Shown: positions 38,829-48,900 of the stretch, piece after piece | Layout: every line of letters begins with the position of its first letter | Numbering within the stretch: the first letter of the stretch is position 1 | DNA from: Crotophaga sulcirostris | Taxonomy: Eukaryota > Chordata > Aves > Cuculiformes > Crotophagidae | Assembly (NCBI GenBank): GCA_013397455.1 | Contig: VYZB01000219.1 | Coordinates: 1,420,778-1,484,777 of the forward strand | Reading direction: 5' to 3' | DNA: 64,000 nucleotides | Position numbers and translations under genes: made by a program | Notes under the pieces: model-generated | Database searches by the model: none | What the model saw: the letters and a program-made list of their open reading frames with translations, nothing else | What the model was told of the DNA's origin: nothing

Positions 38829-39216
38829 CCTGAGAGTTGGGGTTGTTAAGCCTGGAGAAGAGAAGGCTGTGGGGAGACCTTAGAGCAGCCTCCAGTACTG
38901 AAAGGGGCTCGAGGAAAGCTAGGGAGGGGCTCTTGATCAGGGACTGCAGGGATAGGATCAAGGGGGAACAGTTTTCAGCTAAAAGAGGGGAGATCTAGAT
39001 TACATACTGGGAAGACATGTTTTGCTGTGAGGGTTGGGAGGCCCTGTCCCAGGTTGCCCAGAGGAGTGGTGGCTGCCCCATCCCTAGAAGTGTTCAAGGC
39101 CAGGGTGGATGAGGCTTTGATCTCCCTGATCCAGTGGGAGATGTCCCTGCCCATGGCAGGGGGGTGGAACAGAATGGGCTTTGAAATCCCTTCCAACCCA
39201 AACCAGTTTATGATTC
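38829..39216 (+). mobile_element. CR1 LINE fragment
   Basis: It contains gagagttggggttgttaagc, aggggctcttgatcagggac and ccctgtcccaggttgcccag blocks, and ends near tttatgattcct. Confidence 0.9.
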
Positions 39217-39540
39217 CTGCCCTAAGAAAAATGTTTATTTTTATCTTTCTCCTGACAGCTGGAAGTTAAATAATTATTCTTCCAGCAGGAGCTGGAAATG
39301 GATCTGCTCATGCTTTCCTTGTGCTGTAACTTGTTACTGGCTATTGAGTAACCTCGCCCCCCCAGTCAAATGGCCAAGTAAACAATCTTAAGATCCTAAG
39401 ATGAGGGGTTTAGTAAGCAGACTACATTAGGCTGGGGATTTCGGGAAGGCATCCAAACTTTGGGAATTGTTACCTATGGAGCTGCTGGAGAACATGAGCA
39501 GCTAGGTTCTGCTGGCTCCACAGCAAATCTGAAGTCTGAA

Positions 39541-39904
39541 GAGGAGGAGGCTCAGAGGAGACCTTATTGTTCTCTATAACTACCTAAAAGGAGGTTGTAG
39601 TCAGGCAGGGGTTGGTCTCTTCTTTCAGGTGACCAGTGACAGAACTAGAGGGCATGGACTCAAGCTGTGTCAGGGAAAGTTTAGACTTGATATTAGGAAG
39701 AAGTTCTTCACTGAATTGGCCATTGGAATGCGCTGCTCAGGGAGGTGGTGGAGTCACCAACCCTGGAGGTGTTTAAGGGTAGATTGGATGAGGCACTCAG
39801 TGCCATGGTTTAGATGATGGGTTGGTGTTAGTGTTGAGTTATAGGTTGGACTTGATGATCTCAGAGGTCCTTTCCAACCTTGTGATACTGTGATACTGTG
39901 ATTT
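39541..39904 (+). mobile_element. CR1 LINE fragment with GTGATACT-type tail
   Basis: It contains gaggaggctcagaggagacc, aggtttagacttgatattagg-like text and tggacttgatgatctcagag, and ends in two to three copies of the octamer GTGATACT. It belongs with the copies at 24490 and 55963. Confidence 0.9.
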
Positions 39905-41109
39905 TGCCACACTTGTCTCTTCTTTTTCTTCTTTTCCCACCTGTCTGCAGCCTGGCTGGGTCAGCAGCAGGACTGGGGGCAGCGTCCCTGCCTGTGGGGA
40001 TGGAGCAGCCTGTCTGGGAGGCACCGCAGTGGGTCGCTTTTATCTTTGTCCCGTGGGTGTTTACCATCAAGGAGGATCCCTGGAATAAGGGACAAGCTGT
40101 CATGATGATTGCCATTCGACTGAGCTATTAGAGGCCTAAAAACTGGCGGAAAGTGGACACAGGCTTTGAAATGATTCACAAAACAGATGTGGGGTGAAAC
40201 AAATCAGATTATTTTCTAACTGGGAAATATTTCTATGCTGTGTCAGTCTGAAAATCTTCCCCCAGGTGCTGTGGTCCATGGCAGCGTGAGCCAGAGCCAG
40301 ACCTGTCCATATGGGAGGTGAAGTTGGAGGGGATTAGGGAGCAAATTAGGGGCTGGGCAGGCTCTGAGGTCTCTGCTGGAAACCAGTACCTCATGTGATG
40401 AACTTACAGGCCATGTGGACTTGAGAAGGTGGCCGTGTTCTGGTGGAGGTGGTTGCCTTGGGGTGGTGGGCTGGGGTGGGGCTGCATCCCGCGGCATTTC
40501 CAGCTCACTGGGGCAGCCTCTTACCCCTGCGCAGAGCGGACACTGTGACTTGGATGCCATGAAAGGGCAGTGCTGGTCTGGGACCCCCAGTACAAGCTTT
40601 CCAGGGTTTTATTAAGCACAAGATTAATTTTGCTTCGGTACAATGAGGATGACAACAACCTTAATTAATTCTTGTCTTCTTGCACAATGTGAAGGTTTCC
40701 TTGGCGCCGGGGCTTTCCCTCTTGAACTTCCCCCTCATCCTCCCAGGAAAACTGGCAGAGCGAGTCCTCTTAGACTGAAACTGCCCCACCACCCTGGTGT
40801 GCTTCCACCTGAGGAAGGTCAGGGTTAACGCTTAATGACCGGCTTTGTCCCTGCTTTGCTGAGATCTGTCAGCAAATTGTGATACACACAAGTGTGGTGG
40901 AGTTACTGATGCAGCGTGGGTTACCCTGAGTTCAGAGCACACTCCCAGAGTTGTGTTCCTCAACTTACTGCAGGTGTGCAGACCATGTGGGCATGGGAAC
41001 ACAGTGCTCAGCTTCAGCAGAACCCAGTGGTTTTGTATCTTGGCATGAATTTATCAAAAACCTGATTTTTCATTCATCTAATAAGACCTTGCCATGGACA
41101 CACTGCTCA

Positions 41110-41114
41110 GTCCT
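41110..41114. repeat. Left target-site duplication of the solo LTR
   Basis: GTCCT directly precedes the LTR start TGTAATAG. The same five bases follow the LTR end. Confidence 0.8.
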
Positions 41115-41704
41115 TGTAATAGATAAATAGAAGTTTTGCTTCCGCCAGATTGTGGTAGTTGAAATTAATAGGTGGTCGGGAAGAATGTAAGTTTCCAATT
41201 TCCCAATTAGGGGGGAAGGAGACAGGGATTTACCAGCCGTGAGAGGGATGGGATTTAGCCAGGTGTAAATCAAGGACACAGGAAGGCGCTGTGTGGACCA
41301 TGGAATTTAGCAAAGCAATTAAGTAGCTAGATAGTGGCCTCCCCTCCTTTCCAGAGAGGGGTAGTTTATCTGTCAGTTTATAGTTAAAGAAAACAGATAC
41401 AGGATCAAAGAATGGGAGGGTTTGCCAAATGTTCAAGTCTGCCTGCCCTTCTCCTGCAACCCCCCCAGAAGACCCTCCAGGGGGTGGTATGCATGTATGG
41501 GAGAGGGGGGGTAACAAATGTAAATGAATCATGGGAACTTAGTTGAATGCGTATAAGTATCCTAAATAAATGTACTCGAGCAGGACAAATATTGTGCATA
41601 GGGGAGGGTCCATCCTCTTATGCACTCAGTGCTGTAAATAAATTTCTTTGCTTCTAAGACTTTGTCCTCTCTAAAATTATATTTGTGAGCCGGTATTTCT
41701 CACA
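41115..41704 (+). mobile_element. Solo LTR of an endogenous retrovirus
   Basis: The 590-base element begins TGTAATAG and ends TTTCTCACA, giving TG...CA ends, and it is flanked by the direct repeat GTCCT (41110-41114 and 41705-41709). Inside, in order, are a TATA-like box (tataagta, 41552-41559), AATAAA at 41565-41570 and at 41637-41642, and a T-rich U5-like end. No gag, pol or env sequence and no primer-binding site follow, so it is a solo LTR left by recombination. The 5-bp duplication fits several retroviral classes; the family is not assigned. Confidence 0.85.
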
Positions 41705-41709
41705 GTCCT
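41705..41709. repeat. Right target-site duplication of the solo LTR
   Basis: GTCCT directly follows the terminal CACA of the LTR and matches the left copy exactly. Confidence 0.8.
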
Positions 41710-41936
41710 GAAAGGCTCTAAAATCATGAGTTGCTCAGGAACAATTTTACTTTAATTTACAGATAGAGTATCAATATCCCTTGCTCTTGCTTTTCTTGGT
41801 GTTCTGCACTATGTATAGCATTTTTGATTTTGACTTTTTTATAATGCTTTCGTTAATAATTTTCAATATTCTTCTCTTTCCTTCACTGCATATAAATTGT
41901 TTTTTCCACAGAACTGAAGCAGACTACAGAACTCGT

Positions 41937-42390
41937 GGTCCACAGGAGGCCACAGAGATGTTCCCAGGGCTGGAGCACCTCCTGTACAGGACAGGCTGAG
42001 AGAGTTGGGGTTGTCCAGGGTAGAGAAGAGAAGGCTGTGGGGAGACCTTAGAGCATTCTCCCAGTACTGAAAGGGGCTCCAGGAAAGCTGGGGAGGGGCT
42101 CTTGATCAGGGAGTGTAGGGATAGGATGAAGGGGGAAGGGTTTTCAGCTGCAAGAGGGGAGATTGAGATGAGATCTTAGAGAGAAATGTTTTGCTGTGAG
42201 GGTGAGGGTGGGGAGGCCCTGTCCCAGGTTTCCCAGATAAGTGGTGGCTGCCCCATTGCTGGAGGTGTTCAAGGCCAGGTTGGATGGGGCTTTGAGCCCC
42301 CTGACCCAGTGGGAGGTGTCCCTGCCCATGGCCGGGGGTTTGGAACTGGATGGGCTTTGAAATCCCTTCCAATCCAAAGCATTCTATGAC
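41937..42390 (+). mobile_element. CR1 LINE fragment
   Basis: It runs from cacaggaggccacagagatg through the conserved 3' region to gcattctatgac. It lies 230 bases to the right of the solo LTR. Confidence 0.9.
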
Positions 42391-42558
42391 TCAAACTCAA
42401 GTTCCATCTGATAGCTCATGCCACAGTTTGAGGTCATGCCTGCTGCTGTAGCATCCATCTTTGTGACGCATTAACCATTCAGACCACCAAAATGAGACCA
42501 CAGATTTACTCGTTCTTCAAATAAATGGAGGATTTTTTCCTTGTTTTCTCTACCTGTC

Positions 42559-42579
42559 TTTTTTTTTTTTTTTTTTTTT
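42559..42579. repeat. 21-base poly(T) run
   Basis: This is an uninterrupted T run. It could be the complement of a poly(A) tail of a minus-strand insertion, but the sequence next to it was not recognised as a retrocopy. Confidence 0.8.
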
Positions 42580-43733
42580 CCCTATGCCCTGGGCAATCCT
42601 TTCCTTTCAGAAAACTGGCCTGACTGTACAGCTGTACTTTGGAAAGCACCACATAGAACAATACTGTGCTGGTCAGCAGATCTCTCCCCTGCATATATTT
42701 AGACTGAGACATGCTGATTTTTTACTTTGGTGTCACAAACAAATATCTGCTGCTTTGTTTGATCTCCAGAGCGAACATCTGATTACAGGGAGAGCAAAAG
42801 CAAGCTGGATTTCATCCCATCTTATTCTCGATGACACCTTTGTGAGCTTGCAGCATGGAGGACAGGGTATAATTTGACCTGCGAGTCCTTCGTTGTATGT
42901 TGTGATTCAAAGGTGGAAAGAATTCAGCTCAGCTGTCAACCCAGGTGCCCAGGTTTGACAGGAAAAGCCAAATTTTCTTTGACATGGAAATGGATTGTGT
43001 CTGGGTAAGGGTCTGTGGGACATTAGCACACGTGTGCAAGTTTGGGCTTTGTAGTCCCAGTTAGTGGGACACTGGAGCAACAGCAGATTTGGTCTTTGCT
43101 TTGTCCAGCATGTAAACAGGGCAGCTTTTGGGGCACATCAAGGCGTCACCCCCTGATACCAAGCAGCAGTAGTTTGATGGGGAGACCTCCTGCTCCTGAG
43201 TTATGTTCTTAAATGCCATGAAAAGAGTCTAGATCTCATGGTTAAGTACCCTTTTAAGCATTTTTGAAAGAGTAAAATACATTTCTGCTGAGGTTAATGT
43301 CTTGTAAAGCAGGCGAGTTGTCAAGAAGAGAGGATTTTGCACCATACTCTGTTTCTTAACCATTTGGCAGAAATTTAAACAGGTAACAGAAAAAAAAATG
43401 CTTAGCAGGAAACTACTGCGTCCACTTTCAGAGTCGCTTGTGCTGTGCTGTTACACCAGGTTGCTGCTTACGACAGTTTTGCTTCCAATTTCCAATGCCT
43501 ACAAATACATTTGGCCCCTGCTGTGTCATCAGATTGCAGCCAGCATGCCCTTGGCCACCCAAAGCACCTGAGCTTTCAGTGCTGCCCATCCTGTAATCCC
43601 ACCTGACGCTCATTCCAGCGAGCTTCCGGCAGCCTGCAAGTGCTTGGTGCCTCTCCATGGCAGTGGTAGTGGAAGACGACAACACGTTGCAGTCTGCCAG
43701 CAGGATACAGACCCTAAAGGTTGTAAAAACTAC

Positions 43734-43970
43734 TCATTGTGAACGGTTGTGATCAGCCACCACCTTATCCAGCATTTCCTTGCAAGTACAGTGCATCTCC
43801 TTTTCAAGCTGTTGCATTCGGCCCTTTCCATCTTCATCTAACCTAGACTGAAGGCTTTCTCTGGCAAGGACCAGCTGTTTTCCAAATGTTGCATCTGGTA
43901 AATAACACTGTTTCACGACATCGAGGATGGGCTGGATCTTCACATGGAAAAGGGCTGGTCTGCTGAGCAG
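43734..43970 (-). CDS. Unidentified coding-like terminal exon, 78 codons plus stop
   Basis: I do not recognise this protein. On the minus strand a good acceptor (tttgctgccccag) precedes an open frame beginning LLSRPALFHVK and ending VVADHNRSQ, then TGA (43734-43736). The composition is protein-like and not low-complexity: charged, heptad-rich text (LARESLQSRLDEDGKGRM, then QQLEKEMH) suggests a helical or coiled-coil C-terminus. No partner exon is identified to its right (5' side), and no polyadenylation signal is clear on its 3' side. It could be the last exon of a gene whose other exons are missed, a decayed gene, or an intronless retrocopy fragment. A chance frame is possible but looks less likely than for other frames here. 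Confidence 0.4.
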   Translation of the reverse strand: MLSRPALFHVKIQPILDVVKQCYLPDATFGKQLVLARESLQSRLDEDGKGRMQQLEKEMHCTCKEMLDKVVADHNRSQ

Positions 43971-44126
43971 CTGGGGCAGCAAAGCAAGGAGAAATACTCT
44001 GGACACTATTGCCTGATGAAGTGATGGTAAGTTCTGAGGCAGAAGCCTGGACAGAATGGGACTTAGTAAATAAAACTGTTTATTAAACTAACTGTAGAGC
44101 ACGCAGAATCAACATATCATAATGCT

Positions 44127-44400
44127 TTCTCTTGATCAGGGAGTGCAGGGATATGACAAGGGGGAAGTGTTTTCAGCTGAAAGAGAGGAGATTGAGATGA
44201 GATCTTGGGAAGAAATGTTTTCCTATGAGGGTGGGGAGGCCCTGGCCCAGGTTGCCCAGAGAAGTGTTGGCTGCCCCATTGCTGGAGGTGTTCAAGGCCA
44301 GGTTGGATGGGGCTTTGAGCCCCCTGATCCAGTGGGAGGTGTCCCTGTCCACGGCACGGGGGGTGGAACTCGATGGGCTTTAAGGTTCTTTCCAACCTGG
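44127..44400 (+). mobile_element. CR1 LINE 3' fragment
   Basis: It runs from ctcttgatcagggagtgcag to ggttctttccaacctggga, where it passes straight into the GC-rich minisatellite. The octamer tail is not visible. Confidence 0.88.
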
Positions 44401-44409
44401 GATCAGGGG

Positions 44410-45215
44410 CAAAGAGAAAAATAAGGTCCTCGGATGCTGGCAGGCAGTGGGTCCTGGGGCCCTGGGCCAGCACTTGGGCCACACTCCAGCCCATGGGCCG
44501 ACCATGGCCTCTGTGCTCCTCTTTGACCCCTGGGCTGCTCCCCAGCCATAGGTCTGCCCTCAGCTCCTGGGTCACCCCTGGGCTCCCCCTCAGCCCCTGG
44601 GTTCTGCACACACCCCAACCCCCCCAGCTACTTCTGGGGCTCTGAGGGGCTTCCAGGACACCTTTCGGGCTCCCCTGGACCAACCCCAAGCTCTGTGGGG
44701 ACACCAGGTTCCTCTCTATTCTCCCCTTTGACCCCTGGGCCACCCCAGGTTCTTTGTGGGACCCCCAGGGCCGCTCATGGGCTCCCCCTCAGCCCCTTGG
44801 CTGCCCCCTGGCTCTGGGAGGCCCCCGCGTTCCTCCTTGGCCCTGAGTTATCCTCGGGCTTTCCCGCAGGCCCCTGAGCTGCCCTCGAGCCTCTGCAGGG
44901 CACCTCCGGCCACTGGGCTGTTTTTGGAGCTCTGACAGGCTCCAAGGACACCCTTGGGCTCTCCTAGGCCGCCCCCAGGAGCTCCACTCCAGCCCCTGGA
45001 CCAGCTCCGGGCTTTGCGGGGCCTCCAGGCTCCTCTTTGACACCCTGGGGCTCCTCCTCGGCCGCGGTGTTCTGCGGGGCCTCCAGGCTCCCCCACGGGT
45101 TCCCCTCCAGGCCCTCCCGACTCTGCGGAGCCCCTGGGGTCCCCCCGGCCCCTGAGCCGGCCCCGGGCCTCTGCAGGGCCCCTCCAGCTCCCCCCCAGGC
45201 CCCACCATGGCGCCC
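44410..45215. repeat. Degenerate GC-rich minisatellite upstream of FBXW11
   Basis: The words cccctgggctgc, ctccccctcagcccctgg, gctctgcggggcc and tccaggctcctctttgac recur about every 60 bases with many differences. The array begins at the end of a CR1 and runs into the CpG island of FBXW11. The absence of stops on both strands explains the long open frames (up to 269 residues) in this stretch; I do not regard them as genes. Confidence 0.75.
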
Positions 45216-45403
45216 TCCTCCCGCTCCCCGCAGCAGCGCGCGAGCCGCGAGGCCCGCCGGGACGGCGTCCCCCGGCCAATAGGAGCGCGCGTGGCGGCGG
45301 CCGGCGCCGTGACGTGAGCACGCACGCACGCACGCAGGCGGAGCCGGGGGGGGGCGGTGTGGCCTGGCGGGCGCGGGGCGGCGGGGCTGGAGCTGCCGCC
45401 GCC
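45216..45403 (+). promoter_or_regulatory. FBXW11: CpG-island promoter and 5'UTR of FBXW11
   Basis: The stretch is very rich in C, G and CpG and leads directly to the start codon. It holds an inverted-type CCAAT box (CCAAT at 45276-45280), a CRE-like TGACGTGA (45310-45317), four tandem ACGC units, and a GC box-like gggggggcgg near 45350. There is no TATA box, as expected of a housekeeping CpG promoter. The transcription start is not determined. Confidence 0.75.
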
Positions 45404-45448
45404 ATGGAGCCCGAGGCGGTGATCGAGGACAAGACCATCGAGCTCATG
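45404..45448 (+). CDS. FBXW11: FBXW11 exon 1 (beta-TrCP2 N-terminus)
   Basis: FBXW11 is the F-box/WD40 subunit of an SCF ubiquitin ligase that binds DSG-phosphodegrons, such as those of beta-catenin and IkappaB. The start codon follows gccgccgcc, a strong Kozak context. The exon encodes MEPEAVIEDKTIELM and ends exactly at the donor gtgagc (45449), phase 0. Human FBXW11, from memory, starts MEPDSVIEDKTIELM, so only two residues differ. The F-box and WD40 exons are outside the window. Confidence 0.95.
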
Positions 45449-45830
45449 GTGAGCGAGCCCGCCGCCCGCGCGGTATCCCCCACCCCGCACCGCTCCCGGG
45501 CCCCCGGGGCTCGCCCGGAGGCGGCTGCGGCGCCGGCCCCGCACCACCCCCCCCTTCCCCACCACCCCCGGCCTTCCCCGAATTCGCTGTGTTTGCACCC
45601 AAAATAAATAAACGGGGCGGGGGGGCGTTCTGAGCCCTCACCGTGAGGGGCCCCGACCTGGTTGGGGGCAGCTCCCGGGAGGCCCCGGCCCGGCTAACCC
45701 TGCGCTCGCCCATTGCCCCCGCTGGGGGCGTTTGTTACAACCCCTCGTTAGCCCTAAATTCGGGTGAGGGGAGAGGGGAGAAACGAGAGGATGCGAAAGG
45801 GGTTGGCTTTTAATGTGCGCAGATGATAAA

Positions 45831-45965
45831 ATCAGAGAATCGTGGAACAGTTTGGGTTGGAAGGGACTTCAAAGCCCATCCAATTCCAGCCCCTCCCACT
45901 GGATCAGGGGGCTCAAAACCCCATCCAGCCTGGCCTTGCACACCTACAGGGATGGAGCAGCCACG
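45831..45965 (-). mobile_element. Short CR1 3' fragment, antisense, in FBXW11 intron 1
   Basis: It contains cagtttgggttggaagggac and catccaattccagcccc, then the reversed ggctggatggggttttgagc block. Part of the middle is missing. It lies only about 380 bases after FBXW11 exon 1. Confidence 0.88.
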
Positions 45966-48900
45966 AATCTTAGATCTCTGCAGCCAAATATGAGGGGGCC
46001 CTAATTTTACTGCCTTTAGGGGTGAATAAAATGAAGGTAGGAGCCCAGGAAGAGTAATAATTACTAAATATCCCCTAATTTATTTGTCATAAGCATAATT
46101 TGCTTTCACATGCAAAATTTCCTGCAGTACTGCAGAATGGAGTGGTAAGATGTGAATATTTGCTTCTAAGTCACTGACTGTGAGCTGAGTTCAGTGGAGA
46201 CATTAAATGGGCTTTTAGCCAGTATCAGCCTTGCTAAACCAGCGCAGAAAATACAGACTTTCTATGAGTTGTCTGCTCTCAAGAAGCAGAAATTAAAAAA
46301 ATGGGAGAAACCCGACCCCCCTTTGTGTTTCTGTGTTTGTTCCTGAAGAGTGGGACCGGTGGCTTAAAAGCTGTTTTCCTCCCTTCCTCACCCCGACCGA
46401 TCGGGTGATCCTGCACTCACCCCTGGGTGCTGTCAGAGTGGGCTGCAGCCTGGTGGGTAAAGGCTGGGACAGCAAGGCAGGCATCCAGCACAGGAGGAGT
46501 TAGCTGCAGAGAAGATGCCTGCTAAATTCCTCAGGTGTAAAGTGGGTTCTAGTAGGCTTTGTTCTGCCTGGCACAGAGGGTTGCTAAAACTCCTCAGCCT
46601 AGGGGTGTGTGAGATGCTAAAATAGGATTTGAGGCTGGAAGGTATGTTTCCCTCGCTCAACTTTCTTGCTCATCTGTTGTACATGCTCTGCCCTTATAGA
46701 AGTCTTTTCTCCTTGAAAAAAAGACAGAAACAAATGTAACTTATGCTGATAATTGTTTTACCCTGTTTACAGCTGGACCTGGAAAATGTGCTAATCGGTG
46801 CAAATATCAATGGTGTTATTAACATTTTTATTATGTAGTAGGAGGTTTAAGGAACAGACTTTTCTCTCTTTCACAAGGAATTGATAAATGTGAAAATATA
46901 TTAAGATGAACAATTAATTCTGTAGTTTCCAGTAGAAAATGGTACTCTGTAAAATGTTGTTTATGGTATAAAATGTAGTTGAATTTAATTTCAACCTTAG
47001 CAAAGACTTGCCTAGAAACACTAGTGTTTGAGTGCAAATGCCTCACTAAAATCATTAAAAATTGTTCTGAAATGAAGACCTGGAGGAGGTTTTGCTACCT
47101 TATGTGTTGCAGAAGATAATCTTATCCAGAAGATTTGTTTAAATATATGAAGCAGGAGAAGAAGCCGTGTTGACTGAGTTCTCAGCCAGTGATTTCAGCA
47201 TTGTACGTAAACTCTTGTATCAGCTGTTAATGCTGGCAACAAACATCCCTAAAGCGGGATTTGTCTTACCCTGTCAGATGCAGTGGGAAGCTTTGTTTTT
47301 AAAGAACATTATTGTTTAGTAAAAGCAGGATGTTTTATGCCCCTCTCTGGTACAGGAGATTGGTTTTGTGACACTTTGGATACTCGATTTCTCCCCTCCA
47401 ATGCCAAGGATGAATCTGTAGTAAATACAGGACCAAATATATGATGCAGGAGTTCTGAGGAGCAAATACAATGTAGTTCTGTGGCTGATAAACAAGAGAT
47501 AATGTGTCAACATGGTAACTGCATGGGAAGTTTCAGAACATCATGTTCTAGCTCTCGACTGTGCCTTCACTGGAGACATCATTTGCATTTATTTAAAGAA
47601 GAATCAGTCACGGAAATAATACTGCTCTATTTTTAAGGCTGGAATCTAAGAGAAATATATTCAAGTTTCAGAACGACAACTTTCATTTGCTGTATGAGGT
47701 TTTAGCGAGTGTTCTGAAGTCACTATCTTTTAGTACAGCTTAAGGCTTTATATCTCTCCTTCTAGTTTTGTAAATCATGTAATCTGGCTGGTTTAAGGGT
47801 GATGAGCAATTGATTTAGTGATCGCATTTCCTGGCTTTCGTTTGCAGATGGCATCTACTTCTATATCTACCTCTGGGGGTGATTTTGAGAGGCACAAGGG
47901 CTCCAAGTTTGCCTGTGTTGGCTGCGGGAGGTCCAGATTGAGGTTAAGAGTCTATCTGATGGGGTTGGGTTTTGTTTAGATATCTTTGTTCTTATGCTGT
48001 CTCAGTTAAATGCTTTGCGTGAGTGGGCAAACTATTAGAAAATGAGTAGTGAGGAAGTAATCCAGAACAGATGGAGGGCTGACTGGAATGATTGAAAGGG
48101 CTCTTTCTTCTCGTGGTTTTGATTTTCGCTGTGAAATTAGATAAATGTAACCTTTTTGCTCTTTTGAAGAAACAAACTTTTTCTTTCTTAACTTCGTGAA
48201 ATAGGTTTTTACCTACAGATTTTAAGTTGTGTATAAAATGTGTTGTTTCATTGCATCAAACTCGTTACATGTGTTTGTCTTCAATACCTACTCAAAAGCC
48301 TTGTGCTTTTCACTGCTCACAAAGCTTCACTGAACCATACTTTTACCAGCAGACTTTCAAAGTAGTGGTAATTAGCTTCTTAGTTTGTATTAAAGTGGTT
48401 GTAAAAGAATGTGTAAGGATGGCAGATACGTTTTTATACAGGTTAAAAAATTTTTAGGTGAGCTGTGTGCAGTATAAGGTGTGAATGGTATTTAAAAAAA
48501 AAAGAAATTGCTCCCAGGCTCTCGTACCCCGCAGCCACTATGGGACCTGGTTCCTGAAGCAAGAAGCCAGCTGTGTGTAAATACTCCCACTTACTGAGCT
48601 TATCATCGTCTGCCTTTCCGCTCTGTCCTTGATGTGCATGCTGTTCTCTAAACAGATTCCCCTGCTGCAGCGTTGGCAGTTTAAATTCAATGTAACGCTG
48701 CTTCGTGGCAGGAGTATGAAAGGGTTATGGAGAGACCATGCCTGGGAGTAAAACCAGTAAGTGCTTGTTTACAGGGAATTATCATTTGTATCTTAAGTTG
48801 CATATATGGAAAATATCCATCCTAATATACTGCCTTTACTGTCCAGAACGTCTCTCTCTGTCTCTCATAAAAGTGTCCAGTGTTTAAGTGCCCCTGTAAA

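Larger units (their letters stand above)
29821..45215. other. Intergenic region between ETF1 and FBXW11
   Basis: About 15 kb hold six sense CR1 copies and one antisense copy, one solo LTR, one unidentified minus-strand exon, a 15-A run (30717-30731), a 21-T run (42559-42579) and a GC-rich minisatellite. In 29830-31669, 32430-34480, 34680-36860, 37270-38820, 39910-41100 and 42400-43730 I see no gene; open frames of 60-185 codons there lack splice logic or recognisable domains. Confidence 0.7.

Noticed and set aside
44117..45607. Long open frames of 208-269 residues on the minus strand and shorter ones on the plus strand
   Set aside because: They are by-products of a CR1 fragment, the minisatellite and the CpG island; the plus-strand frame from 45314 reads through FBXW11 exon 1 in another frame or into its intron.
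46700..46840. Exon-like segment after acag at about 46770 (LDLENVLIGANINGVINIF)
   Set aside because: It ends in an in-frame stop without a donor and does not match FBXW11.
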